Program-made: the position numbers and the translations under genes
NCBI GenBank assembly: GCA_002162955.1
Contig: MABD01000018.1
Span: 124,001 to 188,000 of the forward strand
Reading direction: 5' to 3'
Source: Gammaproteobacteria bacterium 45_16_T64
GTDB lineage: Bacteria > Pseudomonadota > Gammaproteobacteria > Pseudomonadales > Ketobacteraceae
Length of the DNA stretch: 64,000 nt
The notes under the pieces: generated by a model
Told to the model about the DNA's origin: nothing
What the model saw: the letters and a program-made list of their open reading frames with translations, nothing else
Database searches by the model: none
Shown here: piece by piece, positions 26,251-34,288 of the stretch
Layout of the letters: each line of letters begins with the position of its first letter
Position numbering within the stretch: the first letter of the stretch is position 1

Positions 26251-27669
26251 ATGGAAGAAATCGTCGCCCTGTTCATCGATTATAGAGATCAACGAATTTC
26301 CTATGACGAACTTCATCGCTCGATTCTAGATAAAGCACAACGAGAACCTGCCTTCCAACGCCAGGCTATACCGACGCTGGATCGCATTCAAAAAACCACT
26401 CCCATTGATATCGCCAGCTTTATTACACTGCGAGGGGAGTTGGACACAGAGATCCAGCAATTACCCTCTCCGACCACAAATGAGAATGATGTCACGGATG
26501 AATGTAATGACCCTGACGCAACCTTAGTCACTCAATTACCTTCAGACAATATCCACCCCAATGCTAAGGTAACACACAAGGTTTCAACGACTCCCGTCAC
26601 TTCCGGGCCCAGTGAACCCACCTTGCTCAGCACTCAATCAGGCCTCAATATGGAACAGACAGACAGCAAATCTGCTGCTGAACCTGACCCAGATGAAGCC
26701 ACCATGATTATGCCTGCGGGCATGCTGAGTAACAGCCCATCCGCTCCAGCAAGGGTACCCGCTTTAGATCCTGATGATGAGGAAACGGTGATATCCACTA
26801 TCACCAACCTGGAAGTTGATATTGATGATGAAGAAACACTCATATCTACGTCAACCAACATCCCAACTGTAAATAATGACAACACTGAAGAAGAGACACT
26901 GGTTGCCGGACAAAGCACCAATCCCCCCCCTATTTCTACTCCTACAGCCGGTACAGGACCACACGATTCCACGCTCGTCAATGGTGAAACATCACCTCAG
27001 ATAGCCCCTACCATTGAAGCAGTATCAACACCGTCGAAAAAAACCTCCACTCCTGTAATTATGGCAATAAGCCTTGCCCTCGTGGCTGCTATATCCATGG
27101 GGGTCACATTAGTCAAGACTTCACCACCTTCCAGTCACGATGCGGTAAATACAGAGCCCACTACTCCGGTACCAAACCCTTGGAGCAAGCAACCGAGCAT
27201 AGTAGAAACCGCAGAAACCAATGCCTCCAGCCCCTCCGCCGAAATAACACCCACAACCGATTCAGCGTTGGCACCAGTTACAACCACACCGATAATAGAA
27301 TTAGCACCACCTATTATCCCCAATGAAGAAGTCACGGCTTCGCTGCCTATCACCACATCTGACACAAAAAGCTCACCAATATCCTTCGCATCACCCGCTG
27401 AAGAAGAGAATTACCTGTTTGAACAACTAAAACAAGCCAAGCAAGCAGAGCGACTGACGCCAGCAGAGACACAAGGTACCGCCACGTACTACCTCGTCAA
27501 ACTGATCCAGTTGAACCCCAATTCAGTAAAAATAAGCCAAGCACGCTCACTTATTTCGAAGGCACACTTATCGTTGGCCAATACCGCCAGAGAAAATGAA
27601 GATTGGGATATGGCTCAGCAGCATCTTGATGATGCATTTACCGTGCGGTTACCGGACAGCTACCAATAA
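26251..27669 (+). CDS. Membrane protein with repeated acidic-Thr-hydrophobic motifs; candidate kinase substrate
   Basis: A 472-residue protein, family not recognised. Residues 1-70 are helical and charged; 71-265 are disordered, rich in Thr, Pro, Ser and acids; one membrane helix spans about 268-288; a second disordered Thr/Pro region follows, and the last about 95 residues are helical. In the first disordered part, Thr preceded by acidic or polar residues and followed by two hydrophobic residues recurs seven times: Thr91 (DPDATLV), Thr124 (SEPTLL), Thr151 (PDEATMI), Thr179 (DDEETVI), Thr196 (DDEETLI), Thr216 (EEETLV) and Thr241 (HDSTLV). These look like multisite phosphothreonine motifs that an FHA domain could read. 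The gene converges on a Ser/Thr kinase gene, 9 bases between stops, and its C-terminal helical block resembles the kinase's own. Confidence 0.8.
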   Translation: MEEIVALFIDYRDQRISYDELHRSILDKAQREPAFQRQAIPTLDRIQKTTPIDIASFITLRGELDTEIQQLPSPTTNENDVTDECNDPDATLVTQLPSDNIHPNAKVTHKVSTTPVTSGPSEPTLLSTQSGLNMEQTDSKSAAEPDPDEATMIMPAGMLSNSPSAPARVPALDPDDEETVISTITNLEVDIDDEETLISTSTNIPTVNNDNTEEETLVAGQSTNPPPISTPTAGTGPHDSTLVNGETSPQIAPTIEAVSTPSKKTSTPVIMAISLALVAAISMGVTLVKTSPPSSHDAVNTEPTTPVPNPWSKQPSIVETAETNASSPSAEITPTTDSALAPVTTTPIIELAPPIIPNEEVTASLPITTSDTKSSPISFASPAEEENYLFEQLKQAKQAERLTPAETQGTATYYLVKLIQLNPNSVKISQARSLISKAHLSLANTARENEDWDMAQQHLDDAFTVRLPDSYQ

Positions 27670-27678
27670 CCGCGCATT

Positions 27679-29028
27679 CTAGCCTTTTCGTACTTGCGCC
27701 CTGAGCTCATCCAGTAGCGGTTCGCCCTCAAATAGCTCCTCCGCAAGCGTTAAGTGACGTCGAACTTCATCCTTTTCCCCTTGTAGCCATAAAATATTGG
27801 CTCGCTTAAAGAAACGATTCCGAACTTCATCAAGACCTTGCTTGGCTTTTAAATTCTCGCTATCAACACCCAATACCATTCGATAGGCGTCGTAGGAATT
27901 GCTGCCCTGAGGTGAGACTAAACGCCCGACCAAATAATGCGCACGAGCAACATCCAACAAGCGATTAACTTTATCCAGTTCTGCGGGGGTTAGCTTCGCT
28001 GCCAACCGTTCAGGCTCGGAATATCCGATGTCTGACATATCAGAACTATCTGCCACAGTAGAGACTGTGCTAACTGAACCAGAGGCTGGGTCCACTACCA
28101 CAGAATCAGTCGATAACTGGGTGTAACTGACCCCTCCGCCAACTGCTAATGCTCCGATAACAGCAGCAGTAATCCACCATTTCTGGCTACCACCAGAAAC
28201 GCGCCCTCCCGCACTAATCTTCGCAAGATCATCAATATATTCCTGTGCGGTTTGATAGCGTTGGCTCGCGTTCTTCGCTAACGCTTTTTTTACCACATGA
28301 TCAAAGCTACCCGACAGCTCCTTTCTTACCTGTGACGGAGGCTCCGGCTTTAGATTGATAACATTATGGATGATCGCGTTGGTCTGATCACCTCGAAAAG
28401 GTTTTTTGCCCGTGAGTATTTCATACAGCAATGTACCCACAGAAAACAAATCAGAGCGCGCATCAACACCCGCTCCAATACACTGCTCAGGCGACATATA
28501 AGACGGAGTTCCTAGCACACTGCCCACTTGTGTCAGCTCCGAATCATCCATTCGAGCAATACCAAAATCAGCTATTTTCACTTCGCCTTTTTCGGTAATG
28601 AAAATATTAGCCGGCTTGATATCTCGATGCACGATACCCAGCTTATGGGTATAGGATAGACCGGTGAGGATCTCAGTGGTGATACGAACAACTTCTTCTG
28701 CGGTAAACACTGTACCTTGCTTGATTAGGGATTTAAGATCCTTCCCCTCTACATATTCCATCACAAAATAGGGAGTACCACGATCTTGGTCAAAATCAAA
28801 AATCCCCACGACATTAGGGTGCGTCAATCGGCCAACCGCTTGGGCTTCGGTCTGGAAGCGCTGTAGCATTTCCTTTCCCATTTCACTGGAGAGCAAGTTG
28901 CCGTGAATTGTTTTTACCGCAACGGTACGGGCAATATTTGGGTCATAGGCCTTATAAACCACCCCCATAGCCCCACGCCCCAGTACTCCTTCAATGGTAT
29001 ATTTCCCAATTGTTTCCAGATCTGTCAT
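27679..29028 (-). CDS. Membrane Ser/Thr protein kinase (PknB/PpkA type)
   Basis: A 449-residue Hanks-type kinase. Kinase domain residues about 8-265: Gly-rich loop GRGAMGVVYKAYD, VAVKTI (ATP Lys), HRDIKPANIFI (catalytic loop), DFGIARMDD (metal Asp), GTPSYMSPEQ (activation/P+1), so all catalytic residues are present. One membrane helix follows (about 285-305), then an external or periplasmic helical domain (LTPAELDKVNRLLDVARAHY to the end). Such kinases phosphorylate FHA proteins and themselves; in T6SS loci the kinase PpkA activates secretion. It is convergent with the acidic-Thr-motif gene and 14 kb from pppA. Role as T6SS activator is inferred from the company it keeps. Confidence 0.93.
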   Translation of the reverse strand: MTDLETIGKYTIEGVLGRGAMGVVYKAYDPNIARTVAVKTIHGNLLSSEMGKEMLQRFQTEAQAVGRLTHPNVVGIFDFDQDRGTPYFVMEYVEGKDLKSLIKQGTVFTAEEVVRITTEILTGLSYTHKLGIVHRDIKPANIFITEKGEVKIADFGIARMDDSELTQVGSVLGTPSYMSPEQCIGAGVDARSDLFSVGTLLYEILTGKKPFRGDQTNAIIHNVINLKPEPPSQVRKELSGSFDHVVKKALAKNASQRYQTAQEYIDDLAKISAGGRVSGGSQKWWITAAVIGALAVGGGVSYTQLSTDSVVVDPASGSVSTVSTVADSSDMSDIGYSEPERLAAKLTPAELDKVNRLLDVARAHYLVGRLVSPQGSNSYDAYRMVLGVDSENLKAKQGLDEVRNRFFKRANILWLQGEKDEVRRHLTLAEELFEGEPLLDELRAQVRKG

Positions 29029-29116
29029 AGCTCTCTATATTCTAGTTGCCTGATTTGAATGCTAGAAATTCTACCCCAGCCACGACCAAATTGACGACAA
29101 TAACTTTGTCCAAAAC

Positions 29117-29146
29117 AAAAAAAGGGGCGCAGCCGCACCCCTTTTT
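29117..29146. terminator. Rho-independent terminator before the kinase gene
   Basis: GGGGCGC, loop AGCC, GCACCCC (one G-T wobble on the minus strand), flanked by seven As and five Ts, so it can work on both strands. It ends the small DUF7352-like gene upstream and insulates the kinase gene. Confidence 0.8.
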
Positions 29147-29168
29147 AGAGAATCTCTTACCTGCGAAA

Positions 29169-29447
29169 TCAATCGATCAATTCATAGATGTGATAGGACT
29201 CAGGTAAATATTGATCAATCGCGGTAGCAACATACTCTCCCTGATCGGGTATACCGTCGCCTGTAGCAAAAATCCGATATTTATGAGGCGCTGTACAAGC
29301 CGTCATATCGGCTGTTACCTCAAACCAAAGATTTATTGCTCGGATTGGCATCACGTACTCTGCATGCAGTAAGCGACTACCCTCTGCCAATTCCAATATC
29401 TGAGAATCGGTACTAATATCCAACTGAAATTTATGAATGGTTCTCAT
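29169..29447 (-). CDS. Small DUF7352-like protein
   Basis: A 92-residue soluble protein. It begins MRTIHKFQLDISTDSQILEL and contains SRLLHAEY, INLWFEVTAD and KYRIFATGDGIPDQGEYVAT, which is the conserved layout of DUF7352, a family found in phages and scattered bacterial genomes; I make this call by memory of the family. It is an all-beta mini-domain without catalytic residues. Ribosome site AGAGGAT is good. It is followed by a strong terminator, so it is a stand-alone transcript. Function unknown. Confidence 0.7.
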   Translation of the reverse strand: MRTIHKFQLDISTDSQILELAEGSRLLHAEYVMPIRAINLWFEVTADMTACTAPHKYRIFATGDGIPDQGEYVATAIDQYLPESYHIYELID

Positions 29448-29563
29448 ATTTATCCTCTACAACGCTCAACAACAGCGACTAAATAACATGGGACGAGTAG
29501 TAGACTCTCGACTTAATTCCCCGTAACCGTATAGACGAGAGTCAACCGAAGTTGGGCCCAGGC

Positions 29564-29683
29564 CTAGTTAAACCACTGATACAGCGAAAATAACGCCAAC
29601 CAGGACACTGCCCCCATTAGAATACAAGGCCCTAAGCTGGTATTCATTCGATAATCCTGAGCCTCTATGCGCTTACCCGCCAT
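29564..29683 (-). CDS. Possible 39-residue small membrane protein
   Basis: A short frame: ATG at 29683, stop TAG at 29564, AAGGTG about 6 bases before the start. It reads MAGKRIEAQDYRMNTSLGPC and continues with a hydrophobic helix (about residues 17-37) ending QWFN. A basic, soluble N-terminus plus one membrane helix is typical of small inner-membrane proteins. No family recognised; it could be a chance frame. Confidence 0.45.
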   Translation of the reverse strand: MAGKRIEAQDYRMNTSLGPCILMGAVSWLALFSLYQWFN

Positions 29684-29693
29684 GACACACCTT

Positions 29694-29951
29694 CATATTT
29701 ATTGTTTTTGGTAACTGCCCTTGAGTAAAAATAGTCTATTTTCTTTATCTGTGAAGGGAATAATCACACTTTTTAAGCAACTCAACATTTTATCCCCAAA
29801 ACTGTGATTTCTGCCGCCAAATCAAGTACTCAGCGCCCCAATAAAGCTCTTACCCACAGACTTTAAAAGTTACCAATAAGTTAGTGGTGGATAGCGCAAA
29901 ATAGCTAAAATTGTCTATTCTTTTGAAATAGCACAACCCCATCAACCATCC
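29694..29951. other. Intergenic stretch before the FliL-like gene
   Basis: The gap 29448-29951 holds only the possible 39-residue frame. The rest is AT-rich with no clear structure. It should hold the promoter of the FliL-like gene, but I see no convincing -35/-10 pair. Confidence 0.4.
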
Positions 29952-29963
29952 GTGGACACGCAT

Positions 29964-30365
29964 ATGAAGCCTCTCAACTACCTATTGATTGCCTTAAGCA
30001 CCATAGTTTTCTGCTCATACGCAAGCGCTGAGGGAGACGGTGACGGTGGTGGTGTCCAATATGTACCGCTATCACCTGCCATCATCACCAACTACCAGTC
30101 CAAAAATCTGAGTTACGTCAAAGCAGAGATTACCTTACAGGTCAGCGGAAGCGCGACGGCAGAAGCCATTGATCGGCATTTACCATTTATCCGCCATAAC
30201 TTGGTCATGCTTTTCAGTCGCCAAGATGAAACCAGCCTTACGTCTCCTGATGGTAAAATCAAACTCAAAGAAGATGCATTGGCCGCTGTTGTCGCTGCAC
30301 TCGATGAGGAAAGCGAGCCCTCGGACATTGAAGCGATTTTGTTCACCAGTTTTATCGTCGAATAA
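29964..30365 (+). CDS. Orphan FliL-like periplasmic protein
   Basis: 133 residues from the ATG at 29964 (a GTG at 29952 is in frame, and ribosome sites are weak for both). The signal peptide ends about YASAEGDGDG. The mature part follows the FliL plan: VQYVPLSPAIITNY, YVKAEITLQVSGSATAEAI, HLPFIRHNLVMLFSRQD and a C-terminal helical part with KLKEDALAAVV. FliL proteins sit at the flagellar motor and control stator output, but they normally keep an uncleaved N-terminal helix; here it looks like a cleavable signal. No flagellar genes are in the window, so this is an orphan paralogue, possibly with a non-flagellar role. Followed by a hairpin and the MATE gene. Confidence 0.75.
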   Translation: MKPLNYLLIALSTIVFCSYASAEGDGDGGGVQYVPLSPAIITNYQSKNLSYVKAEITLQVSGSATAEAIDRHLPFIRHNLVMLFSRQDETSLTSPDGKIKLKEDALAAVVAALDEESEPSDIEAILFTSFIVE

Positions 30366-30377
30366 TAATTCGACGAT
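30354..30377. terminator. Perfect inverted repeat after the FliL-like gene
   Basis: ATCGTCGAAT, loop AATA, ATTCGACGAT: a perfect 10-bp stem overlapping the stop codon. No T-run follows, so it may be a weak terminator or a stability element rather than a full stop. Confidence 0.4.
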
Positions 30378-30429
30378 TATCGCTCAATCTATGGGATAAT
30401 GTGTCGCTTCAGTACTTTGAGTTTCGTAC

Positions 30430-31839
30430 ATGATCGACACAAAAACACCGATTTCCCATAAGCCTACGTTAACCCAGTCCCCGATTGTTCCTACTCTTCG
30501 CAGAATGACCCTGCCTATGGTCGGCGGCATATTGGCCATTCTCTTATTCAATTTAGTCGACACGTTCTTTATCGGGCTTATGGGTGCGAAAGAACTGGCC
30601 GCTGTCAGCTTCACTTTTCCCGTCTCCTTTGTACTCATGAATACTGCCATGGGCTTTGGTATCGGCACCGCCACCATCCTGTCAGCGAAAATTGGATCAG
30701 GCGATAGACGCTCGGCAAAACGTATTTGCACCCATGCACTTCTGCTGGCTGTCACCTCCGCTATCCCCCTTTCACTCCTTGGCATCATGCTGCAAAGTCC
30801 GATATTTCGATTGCTAGGAGCCGATGAAAACACGCTGCCTCTAATCTCCGATTACATGAACATCTGGTTTAGCGGGTTAGTGTTTCTCTATATCCCAATG
30901 ATTGGCAACAGCACCATTCGAGCCACAGGTGATACCAAAACACCCAGTATCATTATGGCATTAGCAGGATTGGCCAACGGTATTCTAGACCCTATATTGA
31001 TCTTTGGCCTTGGCCCTATACCAGCACTAGGTATTCAGGGGGCGGCTATCTCTACCATTATTTCTTGGTTTGTCGCGTCTGTCGCCGTCATCTATTTGCT
31101 CGCACAGAAAAAGAAAATGATCACCCTCGAAGGGTTTGGTTTTACTCGCTTAAGAACAACGCTGCCTTCAATTTTACACGACTGGAAAGCCATGCTCACC
31201 ATTGGCATACCAGCCGCAACAACCAACCTTATTGGACCCATCGTGTTGGGAATGCTGACCCGGCTGGTCTCAGGCTACGGCGAAGCCGCTGTTGCAGGCT
31301 ACGGCGTAGGCACCAGAATCGAAGCACTTGCCATGGTTGTCATTATGGCGCTGTCGTCTGTCATGACCCCTTTTGTCGGCCAAAATTTCGGGGCTGGCAA
31401 GCAATCACGTATCAAGCAGAGCCTACGCGTTGCACTTGTATTTACTATCCTGTGGGAACTGTTTATTACCCTATTACTTCTCGCCACCGCACACCCCATT
31501 GCCAAACTCTTTAACACCAATACCGATGTGATTTACGCCACCAGTTTGTTTCTTTGGATTGTTCCCATCAGTTATGGCTGCCAAGGGATTGTCATGCTCA
31601 TTGGTTCAACGCTAAATGCGCTGCAGCGACCACTGATAGGATTGACCATAAACATCGTCCGCCTCTTTCTACTGAGTATTCCTCTCGCTTATATTGGAGA
31701 ATCCTTTTTCGGATTGAAGGGTATTTTTATAGGTATAAGTGCTGCTAATATAATTGCGGGCATAGGCGCGCTGCTCTGGATGACTCGACAACTGGATTCA
31801 CTCACTCAGCCTGTCTCAACAACGCCCTCCCAATCATAG
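30430..31839 (+). CDS. MATE-family efflux transporter
   Basis: A 469-residue inner-membrane protein with twelve hydrophobic segments in two related halves, the MATE fold. Landmarks: LPMVGGILAILLFNLVDTFF (helix 1), FTFPVSFVLMNTAMGFGIGT, GNSTIRATGDTKTPS (loop typical of MATE) and IGIPAATTNLIGPIVLGMLT starting the second half. MATE carriers export drugs or metabolites using Na+ or H+; substrate unknown. It starts 64 bases after the FliL-like gene and is followed at 30 bases by the DUF4282 gene. Confidence 0.93.
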   Translation: MIDTKTPISHKPTLTQSPIVPTLRRMTLPMVGGILAILLFNLVDTFFIGLMGAKELAAVSFTFPVSFVLMNTAMGFGIGTATILSAKIGSGDRRSAKRICTHALLLAVTSAIPLSLLGIMLQSPIFRLLGADENTLPLISDYMNIWFSGLVFLYIPMIGNSTIRATGDTKTPSIIMALAGLANGILDPILIFGLGPIPALGIQGAAISTIISWFVASVAVIYLLAQKKKMITLEGFGFTRLRTTLPSILHDWKAMLTIGIPAATTNLIGPIVLGMLTRLVSGYGEAAVAGYGVGTRIEALAMVVIMALSSVMTPFVGQNFGAGKQSRIKQSLRVALVFTILWELFITLLLLATAHPIAKLFNTNTDVIYATSLFLWIVPISYGCQGIVMLIGSTLNALQRPLIGLTINIVRLFLLSIPLAYIGESFFGLKGIFIGISAANIIAGIGALLWMTRQLDSLTQPVSTTPSQS

Positions 31840-31869
31840 GTCAATATAAAACCATCGGAAGCGAAAGTA

Positions 31870-32409
31870 ATGAGATCACCCGCAGGAAGTGAAGACAACA
31901 CACCTGAAAATAAAAGCGACCCGCAAAACGATCAAAGTAATAACGTTCTGACTTTTTTCCAAATGTTATTCGATTTTTCGTTTTCTAAGTTTATTACGGT
32001 GCAAATGTTCCCCGCACTTTATTTCGTTATTCTTGCTTCAACCCTATTCGCAATTCTCTACCTTTGTTTTGAAGCATTTTTGATCTCGGCTGCCCGTGGT
32101 TTATTTTTCCTATTTGTGGCAGGCCCCATAACCTTCATTGCCATTGCCACCGTAATACGAGCACTGATGGAGTTTTACATCGTCATATTTAGAGTGGCAG
32201 AAAACGTTGAGGAGGTCAGAATTGCATCTGAAAAGCTCATGGGCTTTACTGACACAATGGACGAATTTAAAGGGTTAACCCGAAAGCTTCCTTTTTGGAA
32301 CTTGAAGTCGAACAAGACGGCAGATAAAGAAACGCCTTCATTCGACGAGCCAGAAGCTTCCCCTAGGACGAAGGCAAAATCCAAGAAAAATGCCAATTGG
32401 CCCTATTAG
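31870..32409 (+). CDS. DUF4282 membrane protein
   Basis: A 179-residue protein with two membrane helices (about residues 41-67 and 72-96) following the DUF4282 signature FFQMLFDFSFSKFITVQMFP. The C-terminal tail (about 125-179) is charged, Lys/Ser/Glu rich and probably disordered. Function unknown. It follows the MATE gene by 30 bases with a GCGAAAG ribosome site and may be its operon partner. Ends 12 bases before the convergent GMC oxidoreductase. Confidence 0.85.
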   Translation: MRSPAGSEDNTPENKSDPQNDQSNNVLTFFQMLFDFSFSKFITVQMFPALYFVILASTLFAILYLCFEAFLISAARGLFFLFVAGPITFIAIATVIRALMEFYIVIFRVAENVEEVRIASEKLMGFTDTMDEFKGLTRKLPFWNLKSNKTADKETPSFDEPEASPRTKAKSKKNANWPY

Positions 32410-32421
32410 ATACAGGGTTTA

Positions 32422-34074
32422 TCACATTATTTCTGTTGCAACCTCTCCTTTCTCCCCCGCTTCTGTTCGTTCGTAATACTCGGCATCCGGCGGGGTATTA
32501 CCCAAAATCATATCAGCGCCCTTTTCTGCAATCATAATCGCGGCGGCATTGGTGTTACCTCCAATCAGCGTTGGCATAATGGAAGCATCAATAACACGTA
32601 TGGATGACAAACCTCTCACTTTTAGATCAGCACCCACCACAGACATGGTATCACCGCCCATTTTGCAGGTACCCACGGGATGATAAATGGTCTCTGCTTT
32701 ATCACGTATAAAATCGGCAATAGCATCATCCGTCTGAACCAAAGCTCCTGGCATAAATTCATCGCCACGATACGGATCAAATGCCGGTGATGCAAATATG
32801 GTTCGACATATCTTCACGGCCTTCACCATCACATCAATATCGCTAGTGCTATTCAGGTAATTGGGTTGAATCGCTGGCGGGGCAAAGGGGTCCGATGAGT
32901 TCAACGAAATATACCCGCGACTCTCCGGCCTCAACTGGCATGCGTGTAGCATATAGCCGTGATCCGGTCCCGTTTCTCTCGCATGGTCAAGCATAAACGC
33001 GGGAATAAAATGTAACTGTAGATCAGGACGCTCAAGCGCTTGACTCGTCTTTACGAATGCTCCAGCTTCCAATCCATTACAGGCGCCTTTCCCATCTTTA
33101 AATAACAAGTAACGAATAAGCGTCGTAAAAGAGTTATGGAATTTAGTTTCGCTAAACAAGGTAATAGGCTGGGTACAAAAATGCTGAACGCAGACATCAA
33201 GATGATCTTGCAAGTTTTTACCAACGCCCGGTAAATGATGCTCTACCGCAACGCCGTGACGCATCAACTCTTCTCTATCACCAATGCCTGACAACATGAG
33301 TAATTGAGGAGACTGAACCGCTCCTGCACACAACAACACTTCTCGTCTGGCCATTGCTTCGTGGTGATGAAAGCCCTTTTTGTACTTAACCCCAAGAACC
33401 TGTTTATTACTAATAATAAGCCGTTTGACCTGCGCCCCCGTAATAATGGTTAAGTTCTCTCGATCCAACACTGGACGTAGATACGCCAAGGATGCGCTGC
33501 ATCGCTGACCTTTAGCAATAGTGACTTGATAAGGCCCAACCCCTTCTTGTTCAGCACCATTAAAGTCGGCATTAAAGGGAATACCCGCTTGCTGACCAGC
33601 ATCGATGAACGTTGTAAACAGTTCATGACCAGACTTAGGGTCTTCCACAACCAACGGCCCACCTATCCCGTGATAATCGCTTGCTCCTCTCTCTTGATCC
33701 ATCGAACGCTTAAAGTAAGGCAATACTTCAGCATACGACCACCCCTTGTTCCCAAGCGCCGCCCAGTCATCATAGTCTTTCGCATGACCTCGAATATAGA
33801 CCATACCGTTAATGGCACTAGAGCCCCCTAACCCCCGTCCTCTAGGCCAATATAAGCTACGACTATTAAGATGCGGCTCTGGAGCAGTGTCAAAACACCA
33901 ATTGTGTTTTCCGCCTTTAAGTAGCTGTCCGACCCCTGCTGGCATGTTAACAAATAACGATCGATCACTGGGGCCGGCTTCCAACAGCAATACCTTATGA
34001 TTTGGGTTCGCTGATAATCGATTCGCTAAAACACAACCAGCCGACCCCGCACCCACAATAATATAATCATACAT
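32422..34074 (-). CDS. GMC-family FAD alcohol/choline dehydrogenase
   Basis: A 550-residue FAD enzyme. Start set at ATG 34074, giving MYDYIIVGAGSAGCVLANRL, the dinucleotide-binding N-terminus; a TTG six bases earlier is less likely. GRGLGGSSAINGMVYIRG and GAVQSPQLLMLSGIGD are GMC signatures 1 and 2, and YHPVGTCKMG carries the active-site His. Members oxidise choline, primary alcohols or other polyols; AlkJ of alkane degraders is a similar case, but choline against alcohol cannot be told apart here. No betB or transporter lies next to it. It is divergent from the M14-like peptidase gene, 214 bases between. Confidence 0.93.
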   Translation of the reverse strand: MYDYIIVGAGSAGCVLANRLSANPNHKVLLLEAGPSDRSLFVNMPAGVGQLLKGGKHNWCFDTAPEPHLNSRSLYWPRGRGLGGSSAINGMVYIRGHAKDYDDWAALGNKGWSYAEVLPYFKRSMDQERGASDYHGIGGPLVVEDPKSGHELFTTFIDAGQQAGIPFNADFNGAEQEGVGPYQVTIAKGQRCSASLAYLRPVLDRENLTIITGAQVKRLIISNKQVLGVKYKKGFHHHEAMARREVLLCAGAVQSPQLLMLSGIGDREELMRHGVAVEHHLPGVGKNLQDHLDVCVQHFCTQPITLFSETKFHNSFTTLIRYLLFKDGKGACNGLEAGAFVKTSQALERPDLQLHFIPAFMLDHARETGPDHGYMLHACQLRPESRGYISLNSSDPFAPPAIQPNYLNSTSDIDVMVKAVKICRTIFASPAFDPYRGDEFMPGALVQTDDAIADFIRDKAETIYHPVGTCKMGGDTMSVVGADLKVRGLSSIRVIDASIMPTLIGGNTNAAAIMIAEKGADMILGNTPPDAEYYERTEAGEKGEVATEIM

Positions 34075-34288
34075 AGCCAATATTCACCCCTATGACAAAT
34101 CATCCTTTTTCTTAGGTATGACATGAGATAGCAGCTTATGCAAGAAATTGCAGGGTAATTCACAACAGCTGCCCTCAAAATAAACAGGATGCAAGACACC
34201 GTATACTTTTCTGTCATCAAAGCGTCACCCTGCTCTGTCTTAATTATTCAGTCTCCACGATTTATTTTTCTTAGCCTATGGTTACTTC

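Noticed and set aside
29952-31839. A flagellar cluster around the FliL-like gene
   Set aside because: Neighbours are a MATE exporter and small unrelated proteins; no other flagellar gene is present.
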